From: DATBRC01 sp036560485
GTDB lineage: Bacteria > Pseudomonadota > Gammaproteobacteria > Burkholderiales > Burkholderiaceae_D
Direction of reading: 5' to 3'
NCBI GenBank assembly: GCA_036560485.1
Contig: DATBRC010000034.1
Coordinates: 1-64,000, forward strand
Length of the DNA: 64,000 nt
Shown here in pieces: positions 8,984 to 17,473 of this stretch (position 1 is its first letter; the number at the start of each line of letters is the position of its first letter). The notes below the pieces were generated by a model. That model was not told the DNA's origin, did no database searches, and was given only the letters and a program-made list of their open reading frames with translations. The position numbers and the translations under genes were made by a program.

Positions 8984-9976
8984 ATGACCTCTTTGAGGAA
9001 ACCGATTTTGACCGTTAACAATACGAAAACGACGAAAAAGAAAGCTGCTGCCGAAAATGCTGCTCCGTCTGCCGCAACGCGGCCGTCGATTCGTCCACAA
9101 CGCATTCTTGTCTACGTCAATGCAGTCGCGCGCCACGGATCGATCCGCAAGGCGGCCGAGTCGCTGCATATCGCTTCTTCTGCCTTGAACCGGCGCATCC
9201 TCGACTTGGAAAGCGAACTCGGATTGACGTTGTTCGAGCGGCTGCCGCGCGGTGTGCGCTTGACAGCTGCCGGCGAACTGTATGTCAGTTATGTGCGGCG
9301 CACGTTAGCCGATCTTGAAATGGTTGTGTCGCGCATCGAGCAGTTGCGTGGCTTGGTGCGCGGCCGTGTGCGCATTGCCGCCACCGAATCAGTCGCCGGA
9401 CATTTGCTGCCGGAGGCGATTGCGGCGTTCCAGGCGCATCATCCGGGTGTGTACTTCAATGTCACGATTGAAGGTGCGGGACATCTGGTGGATTCTTTGG
9501 CATCCGATACCGCCGATCTGATTCTGACGCATGATTTGTACAACCGGGCTGACGTCACCATCCTTGCTACTGCACACCAACCATTCTGTGCACTGCTGGC
9601 GCGCACGCATCCGCTTGCTTCACGCAGCAGCTTGCGCTTGCGCGACTGTCAGGCATATCCGATTGCGCTGGCCGATGAAACACTGGCCGGCCGTGCATTG
9701 ATCGACCGCGCATTGCTGAAGACTTCATTCCAGTTTGAACCGGCGCTAGTGTCAAACTCGATCGAGGTGATGAAGGCATTTTCCCGCACCAGCCAGGCGA
9801 TCTGCTTCCAATTCCAGATCGGTTCGCAAATTGATGATGACATGGTCGCCATTCCATTGACGGACGTTGGGCTGGCACGCACCCAGTTGTTCCTTGCGAT
9901 GCGACGCGGGCGCGCTTTGCCGAGTGCGGCTGCGGCTTTTTCAGAGCATCTGGCTGCAATGCTTCAGGAACTTTAG
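8984..9976 (+). CDS. LysR-family regulator (AtzR-like position)
   Basis: A 330-residue LysR protein with an unusually long, Lys/Ala-rich N-terminal tail (about 40 residues) before the HTH (about 42-100, VARHGSIRKAAESLHIASSALNRRI) and then an effector domain. A TTG at 9008 with GAGGA upstream is an alternative start. It lies directly upstream of, and in line with, the importer-atzD operon, with a pair of direct repeats in the gap. In Pseudomonas sp. ADP a LysR protein, AtzR, activates atzDEF in response to cyanuric acid; an equivalent role here is inference from position. Confidence 0.88.
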   Translation: MTSLRKPILTVNNTKTTKKKAAAENAAPSAATRPSIRPQRILVYVNAVARHGSIRKAAESLHIASSALNRRILDLESELGLTLFERLPRGVRLTAAGELYVSYVRRTLADLEMVVSRIEQLRGLVRGRVRIAATESVAGHLLPEAIAAFQAHHPGVYFNVTIEGAGHLVDSLASDTADLILTHDLYNRADVTILATAHQPFCALLARTHPLASRSSLRLRDCQAYPIALADETLAGRALIDRALLKTSFQFEPALVSNSIEVMKAFSRTSQAICFQFQIGSQIDDDMVAIPLTDVGLARTQLFLAMRRGRALPSAAAAFSEHLAAMLQEL

Positions 9977-10040
9977 TGCTTTTGTGAGTGAGCTGATTTC
10001 AGCATCATATTGCCCACTTTTTAGTGCTATCTGAGTGCAC
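9972..10040 (+). promoter_or_regulatory. Direct repeats TTTAGTGCT-N3/4-TGAGTG upstream of importer-atzD operon
   Basis: TTTAGTGCT followed after four bases by TGAGTG occurs at 9972-9990, and the same pair with a three-base spacer at 10020-10037, a 48-bp period (between four and five helical turns). The second copy runs into the palindrome AGTGCACT. The first copy overlaps the LysR stop codon. Spaced repeats upstream of a LysR-adjacent operon are candidate activator binding sites. Confidence 0.45.
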
Positions 10041-10093
10041 TTTTCATACCTAGAATGTGCCTATCGTTTTCCCAATATCACGAAAGGGTCATC

Positions 10094-11065
10094 ATGCGCA
10101 CTTCCCGGCTTGGCATCGTTCTCGGTGCATTAATAGGTACATTCGTCGTTGCTTTGTCCCTGCCGGCGCAGGCTGCCGATCCGCTGACAGTACGTCTTAA
10201 ATGGTTTAACCAGGCACAATTCGCCGGTTTCTACGTCGCCAAGGAAAAAGGCTTTTATCAAGCGGCGGGATTGGATGTATCGGTCCAGCCCGGCGGTCCG
10301 GATTTCCCTGCAATCCAGATGGTAGCAGGCGGTAATGAACAATTTGGCGTGACCAGTGCGGACCAGATCCTGGTTGCACGCAGCAAAGGCGTGCCGATCG
10401 TTGCCGTAGCGGTGTTGTACCGCAAGAGCCCATTTGTTTTGTTCTCGCTCAAATCGAGCGGCATCGACAAGGCCGAAAAATTCAAGGACAAGAAAATCGG
10501 CGTGAAAACCGGCGGTAACGAAGAACTGGTCTATCGCGCAGTGCTCAAGAAAATCAATCTGTCCAGTCAGTCGTTGACCGAGATCCCGGTCAAGTTCGAT
10601 CTGACGCCGCTGTTGACCGGACAGGTCGATGTATGGCCGGGTTATGTGATCAATGAAGTCATCGCGGCGCGCGAAAAAGGCTTTGACGTCAATATCATGT
10701 GGCCGTCCGACTATGGAATCGATCTGTATGCCGACACGATTTTCACCACTGAAAAAATGCTGAAGGAACATCCGGATCAAGTGAAGCGCTTTGTTGCCGC
10801 CACGCTCAAGGGTTGGAACGAAGCCGTCAAGCATCCTGACGAAGCAGCGCAAGCGACAGTCAAGCAAGGCGGCAAGCTGACTTACGACCATGAGTTGGCA
10901 ATGATGAAAGAAAGCATCCCGCTGCTGCAACCCGATACCAAACCGATCGGCTCGATGCAGCCGGCTGCGTGGACTGCATTGCAGGATCAGTTGATCCAGG
11001 GCGGATTTCTCAAGACCTCACTTGATTTGAGCAAAGCTTACACCACCAAATATCTGACGCAATGA
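10094..11065 (+). CDS. ABC importer substrate-binding protein (NMT1/SsuA-like)
   Basis: A 323-residue periplasmic binding protein of the NMT1/THI5-like family (relatives bind sulfonates, nitrate, pyrimidines or riboflavin). A signal peptide of about 27 residues ends AQA, and the mature protein starts with LTVRLKWFNQAQFAGFYVAKEKGFY, typical of the fold. Met at 10094 has AAAGGG upstream, so the 13-residue upstream extension is excluded. Its stop overlaps the ATPase start. Operon position with atzD suggests cyanuric acid or a related planar heterocycle as cargo; this is inference. Confidence 0.9.
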   Translation: MRTSRLGIVLGALIGTFVVALSLPAQAADPLTVRLKWFNQAQFAGFYVAKEKGFYQAAGLDVSVQPGGPDFPAIQMVAGGNEQFGVTSADQILVARSKGVPIVAVAVLYRKSPFVLFSLKSSGIDKAEKFKDKKIGVKTGGNEELVYRAVLKKINLSSQSLTEIPVKFDLTPLLTGQVDVWPGYVINEVIAAREKGFDVNIMWPSDYGIDLYADTIFTTEKMLKEHPDQVKRFVAATLKGWNEAVKHPDEAAQATVKQGGKLTYDHELAMMKESIPLLQPDTKPIGSMQPAAWTALQDQLIQGGFLKTSLDLSKAYTTKYLTQ

Positions 11066-11874
11066 GTGCACGACCACACCTCGCTTCGGTTTCGGTTTGT
11101 GATATGAGCAAGACCATGCCGACTGCGATTTCTGTCAACAAGTTAAGCGTTCAGTTCGGCGCGTTGTCTGTGATCGATGACATCAGCTTCACGATTCAAT
11201 CGCAGGAATTTGTGTCTCTGCTGGGGCCGAGCGGTTGCGGCAAGTCGACTTTGCTGCGTGCTATTGCGGGACTGACTGCGCCTTCGAGCGGTAGTGTGGT
11301 GTTGGGTGCAGAAGGTGAATCTTCTTCCGGTTTACGTGTAGGTTTGATGTTTCAAAAACCCTTGCTGCTGCCTTGGCGCACGACGCTGGAGAATGTGTTG
11401 TTGCCGGTCGAGTTAGAACTTGGCGGCAACAGTGTCGGTGCGACTGACATCGCACGTGCTCAACGCACACTGGCATTGGTGCGCCTGACCGATTTCGAAC
11501 AAGCATATCCGCATCAACTGTCGGGCGGCATGCAGCAGCGCGTGGCGCTCGCACGTGCACTGATGTCCGATCCCGATCTATTGTTGCTGGATGAGCCGTT
11601 CGGCGCGCTGGATGAATTGACGCGCGAGGCGCTCAATGACGAGCTGCTGCAAATCTGGCGTAGTGCCGACACACGCTTGAAAACCATTGTGATGGTCACG
11701 CATTCGATTTCCGAAGCGGTTGCCTTATCGGATCGCATCTTCGTTTTTGCTCCACGCCCTGCACGCTTGCTCGAAGCGGTCGATGTCGCGTTAGCGCATC
11801 CGCGTGCGCTGGAAAGCACTGCATTTGCGCAAGCAGTCAGTCAGGTACGTAACCTGGTAAGGAGCATGTCATGA
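11062..11874 (+). CDS. ABC importer ATPase (SsuB/TauB-like)
   Basis: A 270-residue ATPase with Walker A GPSGCGKST, Q-loop FQKPLLLPW, signature LSGGMQQRVALARAL, Walker B LLLLDEPFGALDE and H-loop VTHSISEA, all intact. The sequence is characteristic of the nitrate/sulfonate/taurine importer class. The ATG at 11062 overlaps the binding-protein stop and the gene's own stop overlaps the permease start, so the three importer parts are translationally coupled. A start at Met 15 is also possible. It energises uptake across the inner membrane. Confidence 0.93.
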   Translation: MSARPHLASVSVCDMSKTMPTAISVNKLSVQFGALSVIDDISFTIQSQEFVSLLGPSGCGKSTLLRAIAGLTAPSSGSVVLGAEGESSSGLRVGLMFQKPLLLPWRTTLENVLLPVELELGGNSVGATDIARAQRTLALVRLTDFEQAYPHQLSGGMQQRVALARALMSDPDLLLLDEPFGALDELTREALNDELLQIWRSADTRLKTIVMVTHSISEAVALSDRIFVFAPRPARLLEAVDVALAHPRALESTAFAQAVSQVRNLVRSMS

Positions 11875-12614
11875 TGATCCGTTCCTTTGCAGTGCCAGCC
11901 GGATTCATTGTGGCAGCATTGTTGCTGTGGGAATGCATCGTGCGTGTGTTGAACGTGCCTGCCTACCTACTACCGCCGCCTTCTGCAATTGTCGACACGA
12001 TTGATCAAAGCCTGTTTATGCATCTTGCCGTTACCTTGGCCGAGGCGCTGACCGGATTTGCCATTGCCAGCACTTGCGCATTCTGCATCGCGCTGCTGTT
12101 TGTTCGTTCGCCGTTGCTGGAGCGCGGTTTCTTTCCATTGGCAATTACGCTGAAGACTACGCCGCTGGTTGCGATTGCGCCGCTGCTTGTTTTGTGGATG
12201 GGCACTGGCTGGTGGTCGAAGATTACTGCGGCCGCATTGATCTGCTTCTTTCCGGTGCTGGTCAATACGGTCAAGGGGCTGAAAGCTGCTGACGCGGAAT
12301 ACTATGAATTGTTCCGTTCGCTGAAGGCGACGCGCGGACAGGAATTTCGCAAGCTGCGGATTCCGTATTGCCTGCCTTATCTTTTTTCCGCACTCAAGAT
12401 ATCGTCGTCGCTGGCAGTGGTCGGCGCCATTGTCGGCGAGTTTGTCGGCGCGACGCGCGGGCTCGGTTACTTGATCATGATTTCCTCTTCTCATCTCGAC
12501 ACGGCGATTTTATTTTCTGCAATTCTGGCGGCAGCCGTTGCCGGGATTCTGCTGTTTTATGCGATTGCATGGATCGAACAACGCGCCATTTTCTGGCAGC
12601 GTGCGGTTGAATGA
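11871..12614 (+). CDS. ABC importer permease (SsuC-like)
   Basis: A 247-residue inner-membrane permease with about six transmembrane helices and the cytoplasmic EAA-type loop ELFRSLKATRGQEFRKLRIP that docks to the ATPase. It is of normal length for the family. ATGA overlap with the ATPase gene upstream and a one-base gap to atzD downstream put all four genes in one tight operon. It completes a single-permease (homodimeric) importer. Confidence 0.92.
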   Translation: MMIRSFAVPAGFIVAALLLWECIVRVLNVPAYLLPPPSAIVDTIDQSLFMHLAVTLAEALTGFAIASTCAFCIALLFVRSPLLERGFFPLAITLKTTPLVAIAPLLVLWMGTGWWSKITAAALICFFPVLVNTVKGLKAADAEYYELFRSLKATRGQEFRKLRIPYCLPYLFSALKISSSLAVVGAIVGEFVGATRGLGYLIMISSSHLDTAILFSAILAAAVAGILLFYAIAWIEQRAIFWQRAVE

Positions 12615-12615
12615 C

Positions 12616-13728
12616 ATGACGACTTATCAAGCCGATCTTTTCCGCATCCCGATGCGCGGGCCTGGTGATGTCAGCGGATTGAAGCAACTGCTGGATGATG
12701 GTGCAGTCGACGCGAAAGATATCGTCGCCATCCTCGGCAAGACAGAGGGAAACGGCGGTGTGAATGACTTCACGCGCGAGTACGCCAGCCTCGCATTTGC
12801 AACGCTGCTCGCCACTTATTTGCATTGCACAACAGCAGACATTGAAACCCGAGTAGCGCTGGTGATGTCGGGCGGTACGGAAGGCGTATTGAGTCCGCAC
12901 GCATCGGTTTTTGTGCGTCGGCCTGTCGCAGAAAAACAGGGAAGCGGCAAACGATTGTCGATCGGAGTTGCGCATACCCGCGCGTTTTTGCCAGAAGAAT
13001 TAGGACGCAGCGTGCAGATTACGGAAACCGCTCGTGCTGTCAAAGAAGCGATGCATGACGCAGGGATCGACAACGCATCGGATGTTCATTTTGTACAAAT
13101 CAAATGCCCGTTGCTGACATCCGAGAGAGTTGAAGCAGCTCATGCGCGCGGCCGACAAACGGTGACAGAAGATTCGTATGCATCGATGGCGTATTCGCGC
13201 GGTGCGTCGGCACTTGGCGTAGCTGTCGCTCTTGAAGAAATCGATCATGAGGTAACGGAGAATGCCATTCTGGCCGACTGGACCCTGTACTCATCGGTCG
13301 CATCTACTTCAGCAGGGATTGAACTTTCTTACAGTGCGGTAGTGGTGATGGGAAACAGCACACAAGCTGCCGGCGACAACATCATCGGGCATGCAGTGAT
13401 GCGCGACGCGCTCGACTTGCGTGGCGTACTTGATGCATTCAGCAGTATCGGACTGGATGCAAGCAAGGGACTTGAAGGGCAAGATGAACAGGTCATTAAT
13501 GTTTTTGCAAAAACAGAATCGTCGCCGGATGGCATGATCCGCGGCTTTCGCCACACGATGCTGGACGATTCCGACATCACACCGACACGGCATGCACGTG
13601 CTGCAGTCGGCGGCTTGATCGCAGCCGTGTCCGGATGCGGAGCCGTCTATGTATCCGGTGGCGCGGAGCATCAAGGTCCCCCAGGAGGCGGACCGATCGC
13701 GGTCATAGCACGCTGTTCCAACGACTGA
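12616..13728 (+). CDS. atzD: Cyanuric acid amidohydrolase (AtzD/TrzD family)
   Basis: A 370-residue ring-opening amidohydrolase that hydrolyses cyanuric acid to 1-carboxybiuret. The family's threefold-repeated architecture is visible, with three Lys/Ser pairs: Lys42/Ser85 (GKTEGNG, VMSGGTEGVLSPH), Lys163/Ser232 (QIKCPLLT, STSAGIEL) and Lys299/Ser347 (FAKTESSPDG, YVSGGAEHQGP). Lys42 and Ser85 fall at the same numbers I recall for Pseudomonas AtzD. The frame opens at 12538 inside the permease gene; ATG 12616 is the true start. The related barbiturase activity cannot be excluded by eye, but the atzEFGH neighbours favour cyanuric acid. Confidence 0.93.
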   Translation: MTTYQADLFRIPMRGPGDVSGLKQLLDDGAVDAKDIVAILGKTEGNGGVNDFTREYASLAFATLLATYLHCTTADIETRVALVMSGGTEGVLSPHASVFVRRPVAEKQGSGKRLSIGVAHTRAFLPEELGRSVQITETARAVKEAMHDAGIDNASDVHFVQIKCPLLTSERVEAAHARGRQTVTEDSYASMAYSRGASALGVAVALEEIDHEVTENAILADWTLYSSVASTSAGIELSYSAVVVMGNSTQAAGDNIIGHAVMRDALDLRGVLDAFSSIGLDASKGLEGQDEQVINVFAKTESSPDGMIRGFRHTMLDDSDITPTRHARAAVGGLIAAVSGCGAVYVSGGAEHQGPPGGGPIAVIARCSND

Positions 13729-13927
13729 TGTCCTCTACCTAACCGCAGCAGCCATATGCCGGTTTGCCTGAATGGCGACCGCTGGTGTGATCATGACATC
13801 GCGATAACGCATTCGTTTTTGTTTAGCGGATCGGTGCGCGCTTAGGTGGAAAAGAAAATCGGAAAGTTCGTCTAAACCCTGCTGCAGGCAATTTGATTTG
13901 CGGTTGTTTGAGTGTATCCATTAAAAC

Positions 13928-13956
13928 GAAAACGGCAGGAATACCCTGCCGTTTTC
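13928..13956. terminator. Bidirectional intrinsic terminator between atzD and Tsx-like gene
   Basis: A perfect 12-bp stem (GAAAACGGCAGG and CCTGCCGTTTTC) with a five-base loop, with A-runs on one side and T-runs on the other, so it can end both the atzD transcript (+) and the Tsx-like transcript (-). The rest of the 13729-13976 gap shows nothing else. Confidence 0.85.
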
Positions 13957-13976
13957 ATCTCTACACCAACGCCCCC

Positions 13977-14807
13977 TTAAAAGTGGTACTCAGCCTTGAC
14001 CATCGGTGTCTTGGCAAATGCGCCGGAACCTGCCGGCCCAGAGTGATTATTGCCGAACTTGTTCTTCCAGTATTCGTACATGGCGCCAAGTCTGAACGTA
14101 TTCTTCGCCATGCCCGCCGTAGCGCCGACATCCCACATCAATGCCAGATCAACCAGAGTTTCTGCAGCTGTATCGCCGCCGAATTCATCCTTGCCTTTTG
14201 GCGCGATGAAGTTGCCGAATCCTTCAAACGAAAGTGGCAAACTGCCCAACGGGATACCCCAGTCGATAGCGAACATCGGATGAGTTTTGTAGGTGTAACG
14301 GCTGACACCTGTGGGTGAATTACTTTCTTTCAAAATCAGCAGGCTGGTGTTGAGATGACCCGGCACATCCCACATCAACGTAGGGCCTAAAACAAGCATG
14401 CGTTTCTTGGAACTGTAATTGTCATTTTTGGTATTCCAGTCAAACCCAAGCGTTGCGCCGGCACCGCTAACCGGACCGAACTTGAGACTCTTGCCTGATA
14501 TCTTGCCGATGTCCAACGTGTTGCGATAGACCACATACACTTCTTGTGCGCCTGAAGCACCGCCTGCAGCGGGATCGTTACTATCCGATTGCAGCATATC
14601 GACATTGAAAAAATTGACGCCATATTTATAGCCGCTTACATGCGTCAAGCCATAGATATTTTTGGAAATGTCCTTGCTGTCAAATGGCTCGGCAAATTTG
14701 GTGCCGTAGCGCCAGCTCAGTGACGTATCGCTCCAGTCGGCCGCCTGAACGCTTGCTGACAGCAGGCCCGCCATGAGTAATAGGGAGGATAAAAGTTTGT
14801 ATTTCAT
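13977..14807 (-). CDS. Tsx-like outer-membrane channel protein
   Basis: A 276-residue outer-membrane beta-barrel of the nucleoside-specific channel (Tsx/OmpK) type: a 22-residue signal peptide ending SVQA, then WSDTSLSWRYGTKFAEPF, many alternating amphipathic strands, and a C-terminal KAEYHF ending in the Phe required for barrel assembly. In this locus it is the natural outer-membrane entry route for the heterocycle or nucleobase-like cargo of the two ABC importers. It has its own sigma-54 promoter with the shared operator, so it is controlled with the catabolic genes. The cargo is inferred. Confidence 0.85.
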   Translation of the reverse strand: MKYKLLSSLLLMAGLLSASVQAADWSDTSLSWRYGTKFAEPFDSKDISKNIYGLTHVSGYKYGVNFFNVDMLQSDSNDPAAGGASGAQEVYVVYRNTLDIGKISGKSLKFGPVSGAGATLGFDWNTKNDNYSSKKRMLVLGPTLMWDVPGHLNTSLLILKESNSPTGVSRYTYKTHPMFAIDWGIPLGSLPLSFEGFGNFIAPKGKDEFGGDTAAETLVDLALMWDVGATAGMAKNTFRLGAMYEYWKNKFGNNHSGPAGSGAFAKTPMVKAEYHF

Positions 14808-14898
14808 TTGTGATTCTCCTGGAGTGAATGATTAAAAGGATTGAAAACAATGTGATGTGCCAAGTACAGAAAACAACCATCTTGTGCCGCCACCTTTT

Positions 14899-14920
14899 TT
14901 GTATACAAGATTGAATACAA
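14899..14920 (-). promoter_or_regulatory. Tandem-decamer operator, site 1 (Tsx-like gene)
   Basis: Two near-palindromic decamers, TTGTATACAA and TTGAATACAA, separated by GA. The same 10-2-10 layout occurs at 15425-15446 and 20210-20231. It begins four bases downstream of the sigma-54 -12 element of the Tsx-like gene, over the expected transcription start, a position suited to repression. The GntR protein encoded at 19254-19961 is the likeliest binder. Confidence 0.75.
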
Positions 14921-14924
14921 CTTT

Positions 14925-14940
14925 AGCAAAACACGTGCCA
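14925..14940 (-). promoter_or_regulatory. Sigma-54 promoter of Tsx-like gene
   Basis: Read on the minus strand this is TGGCACGTGTTTTGCT, an exact match to the -24/-12 consensus TGGCAC-N5-TTGCW including the extra G after TGGCAC. It lies about 118 bp upstream of the Tsx-like start codon. Sigma-54 promoters need an enhancer-binding activator, normally NtrC in nitrogen scavenging. Confidence 0.85.
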
Positions 14941-15409
14941 AGGAAAAACACTCACTATTTCGCGCTCGTAGCGTGGATTTGCACTGCGAAGTTGCGTTGT
15001 ATCGCACTGGAATCGCTCAACAGGCATCACGCCGGCACAGCCCTTCGGCAGCGTCGCAGCAACTCGATCAAGAGACAAATGGTTTAATCTGGTTGATTAT
15101 TGAATTTAAAATATGTGCAGCGCATGCTTGACCGGATATGTTCTGTCTTAATGAGATGACAAGCGGATGTGAAACGAGCCGGCGCATAGTTGCACTGAAT
15201 CGCCAAATCGACCAGGATATCGAAAGACGATTTATTCATGCGCCAAGAAATATCGGTGTGTGAAAAAGCTGAAGGCAAAATCAATTTTTCTCTCTCGATT
15301 CACCTGTCCCGCAAAAGCACCAAAATGAGACCAACTCCCTCAATTTGGGCAGCACCGCTCCAGTCTGGGCCCATCATCAAATTTTTCTTCATGAATCGAT
15401 ATAAAATCC

Positions 15410-15425
15410 GGGCACACAGTTTGCT
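15410..15425 (+). promoter_or_regulatory. Sigma-54 promoter of atzF operon
   Basis: GGGCAC, five bases, then TTGCT: one mismatch (T to G at the first base) from the -24/-12 consensus, with the invariant GG and GC at the right spacing. It lies 36 bp upstream of the atzF GTG start, giving a very short leader. Confidence 0.75.
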
Positions 15426-15446
15426 TGTACACTAATATGTATACAA
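15425..15446 (+). promoter_or_regulatory. Tandem-decamer operator, site 2 (atzF operon)
   Basis: Two decamers TTGTACACTA and ATGTATACAA with AT between them, flanked so that CTTGTA and TACAAG form an overall inverted repeat (15424-15447). It directly abuts the -12 element and ends 15 bp before the GTG start, overlapping the expected +1. Confidence 0.75.
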
Positions 15447-15461
15447 GTTAAGGATGGCGCA

Positions 15462-17279
15462 GTGAACTGGCTAAATGTCGATATCGCTTCTTTGAGGGCA
15501 GCTTATGGAAATGGATCGATTCATCCAACTGAAATCGTTCGCATGTTTATCGCCAAACCTGTCCAGCCGGCATATCTCCCTATCTGGATCGGACAATTCA
15601 ATGACGCTCAATTATTGGCGAGGGCAAGTGCCTTGGAAGCGATCGCCAGTATTTCCGGCATTGAAAAATTACCGCTGTATGGTGTGCTGGTTGCGGTCAA
15701 GGACAATATCGATGTAAAGGGATTGCCCACGACTGCGGCTTGCCCGGCATTTTCCTATATGCCGCAAGAGTCTGCTACTGCGATACAACTATTGGAAGAA
15801 GCCGGCGCAATTATTATTGGCAAAACCAATCTGGATCAATTTGCCACCGGCCTTGTCGGGCTGCGTTCTCCATTCGGCGAAGTGCCGAATGCCTTCGATC
15901 AACGCTATATCTCCGGCGGCTCCAGTTCCGGTTCGGCCGTTGCACTGGCATTGGGTCAGGTGCATTTGGCAATCGGTACTGACACAGCAGGCTCCGGTCG
16001 CGTGCCGGCAGTATTGAATAATCTGGTGGGTCTCAAGCCATCGCGCGGCTTGATTAGTGCGACAGGTGTAGTGCCTGCATGCCGCACTTTGGATTGCGTA
16101 TCGATCTTCAGCAGGACGGTCGCCGATGCAAACCTCGCATTGTCAGTCATGACCATGCGTAATGATGATTCCATTGCGCGTCGCCCAAAATGGAAAGTCC
16201 CCGACAGGCAAGGCGCCTTCCGTCTGGCTATTCCTCGGGCAAGCGATTTACGCTTTTTCGGCGATCAACAAGCCGAACAGGCATTCGCGGATGCGCTTAA
16301 AATTCTTGTATCGTTAGGTGCAACAATTCAGGAAATCGATTTTTCAATTTTTTATGAAACGGCCGGTCTATTGTATGACGGTCCGTATGTGGCCGAGAGA
16401 TTGGAAGCAGCAAGTGCCTTATTGCGTGATCGACCTCAAACCATTCATCCGGTGGTAGCTACTGTCATTGGGAAAGGACATACCTTTACAGCAGCTGATG
16501 TATTTACAGCGCAATATAAAATTTCATTGCTGCGCAAGCGGGCGGCCAAACTGCTCAGCGATTTTGATGCGTTGGTGGTTCCAACCATTCCCACTCATTA
16601 CACCCGCGCTGAAGTCAATGCAGATCCTATCGCTCTCAATAGCAGATTGGGCACTTACACCAATGCGGTCAATCTGCTTGACCTGTGTGCATTGTCGGTG
16701 CCGACCGGATTCAGACCGGACAAGATGCCGACCGGGATCACACTGATTGCGCCGGCGCTGCACGATGTGATACTGGCAAAATTCGGACAGCAGATTCAAG
16801 ACTTCCTCAAATTGCCGCTCGGCGCGACCGGCCAAGCCTATCCGGCAGCATCGACACCAATTCAATTGAAAACGACTACTTTGCAAGTTGCAGTTGTCGG
16901 CGCTCATTTGTCCGGTATGCCGCTCAATTATCAGCTGACGGAACGCAATGCGAAACTGCTCTCCACCACCACGACTGCAGCGCTGTACCGGCTGTATCAT
17001 CTGAAAGATACTGTTCCGCCCAAACCGGGCTTGATGCGCATGCCGGAAAATGGCGCGGCAATCCAGGTTGAAGTATGGGAAATGCCGATCTCGCATTTTG
17101 GTTCTTTCGTGTCGTTGATTCCATCGCCGCTCGGCATTGGGACGATTCTTTTGGCTGACGGAAGTTCTGTAAAAAGCTTTATCTGCGAACCGTATGCGAT
17201 TGATGGTGCGAGGGATATTACCGAATACGGCAGCTGGAAAAATTACATCAACTCGACAAAGACTGCATCCATATCATGA
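15462..17279 (+). CDS. atzF: Allophanate hydrolase
   Basis: A 605-residue amidase-signature enzyme that converts allophanate to ammonia and CO2, the last step of cyanuric acid mineralisation. The Lys/Ser/Ser triad reads Lys80 (VAVKDNID), Ser154 (GGSSSGS) and Ser178 (GTDTAGSGRVP), with spacing identical to AtzF (91/165/189 as I recall). After residue ~465 comes the C-terminal domain of allophanate hydrolases (VAVVGAHLSGMPLN to ITEYGSWKNY). Total length equals that of AtzF from Pseudomonas sp. ADP. It starts with GTG, seven bases after AAGGA, and overlaps atzG by ATGA. Confidence 0.95.
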   Translation: MNWLNVDIASLRAAYGNGSIHPTEIVRMFIAKPVQPAYLPIWIGQFNDAQLLARASALEAIASISGIEKLPLYGVLVAVKDNIDVKGLPTTAACPAFSYMPQESATAIQLLEEAGAIIIGKTNLDQFATGLVGLRSPFGEVPNAFDQRYISGGSSSGSAVALALGQVHLAIGTDTAGSGRVPAVLNNLVGLKPSRGLISATGVVPACRTLDCVSIFSRTVADANLALSVMTMRNDDSIARRPKWKVPDRQGAFRLAIPRASDLRFFGDQQAEQAFADALKILVSLGATIQEIDFSIFYETAGLLYDGPYVAERLEAASALLRDRPQTIHPVVATVIGKGHTFTAADVFTAQYKISLLRKRAAKLLSDFDALVVPTIPTHYTRAEVNADPIALNSRLGTYTNAVNLLDLCALSVPTGFRPDKMPTGITLIAPALHDVILAKFGQQIQDFLKLPLGATGQAYPAASTPIQLKTTTLQVAVVGAHLSGMPLNYQLTERNAKLLSTTTTAALYRLYHLKDTVPPKPGLMRMPENGAAIQVEVWEMPISHFGSFVSLIPSPLGIGTILLADGSSVKSFICEPYAIDGARDITEYGSWKNYINSTKTASIS

Positions 17280-17461
17280 AAGACGCGACCATCATTGCAA
17301 CATATGTCGATGCAACTCTTGCCTTGCATGATCTGACACTCAGTGCCGATGCGCGTGAACGTGTCATTGAAACGTTTACACGTACCGCAAGCCTGATCAC
17401 ACCATTGCTTGAATTCGAGTTGCCGGCCGAGATCGAGCCGGCTCCTGTCTTCAAGGTTTGA
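17276..17461 (+). CDS. atzG: AtzG-like small subunit (DUF4089)
   Basis: A 61-residue helical protein of the DUF4089/AtzG-like family, a remote relative of GatC. In Pseudomonas sp. ADP AtzG wraps around and stabilises the amidase AtzE. The sequence shows the two-helix pattern followed by an extended tail ending ELPAEIEPAPVFKV. It starts inside the atzF stop (ATGA) and is followed 12 bp later by atzE, the expected partner. It is short enough to be missed by many gene callers. Confidence 0.9.
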   Translation: MKDATIIATYVDATLALHDLTLSADARERVIETFTRTASLITPLLEFELPAEIEPAPVFKV

Positions 17462-17473
17462 GAATTCGATCCC

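Larger units (their letters stand above)
14808..15461. other. Divergent regulatory region between Tsx-like gene and atzF
   Basis: A 654-bp gap with no convincing gene; short frames at 14857, 15084 and 15238 lack start signals and family resemblance. It carries a sigma-54 promoter plus operator at each end (separate entries). The 470 bp between them could hold enhancer sites for a sigma-54 activator such as NtrC; isolated GCACC half-sites occur but I see no clear full dyad. Confidence 0.6.

Noticed and set aside
10130..10930. 266-codon minus-strand frame opposite the NMT1-like binding protein
   Set aside because: Fully antisense to a well-supported operon gene; Cys/His/Arg-rich composition of a shadow frame.
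12616..13728. Barbiturase (pyrimidine catabolism) as the main call
   Set aside because: Same superfamily, but residue numbering matches AtzD and the atzE/F/G/H neighbours fit cyanuric acid; kept only as an alternative.
14941..15409. NtrC enhancer sites between the divergent sigma-54 promoters
   Set aside because: Only isolated GCACC/GGTGC-like half-sites were found; no dyad close enough to the consensus to report as a feature.
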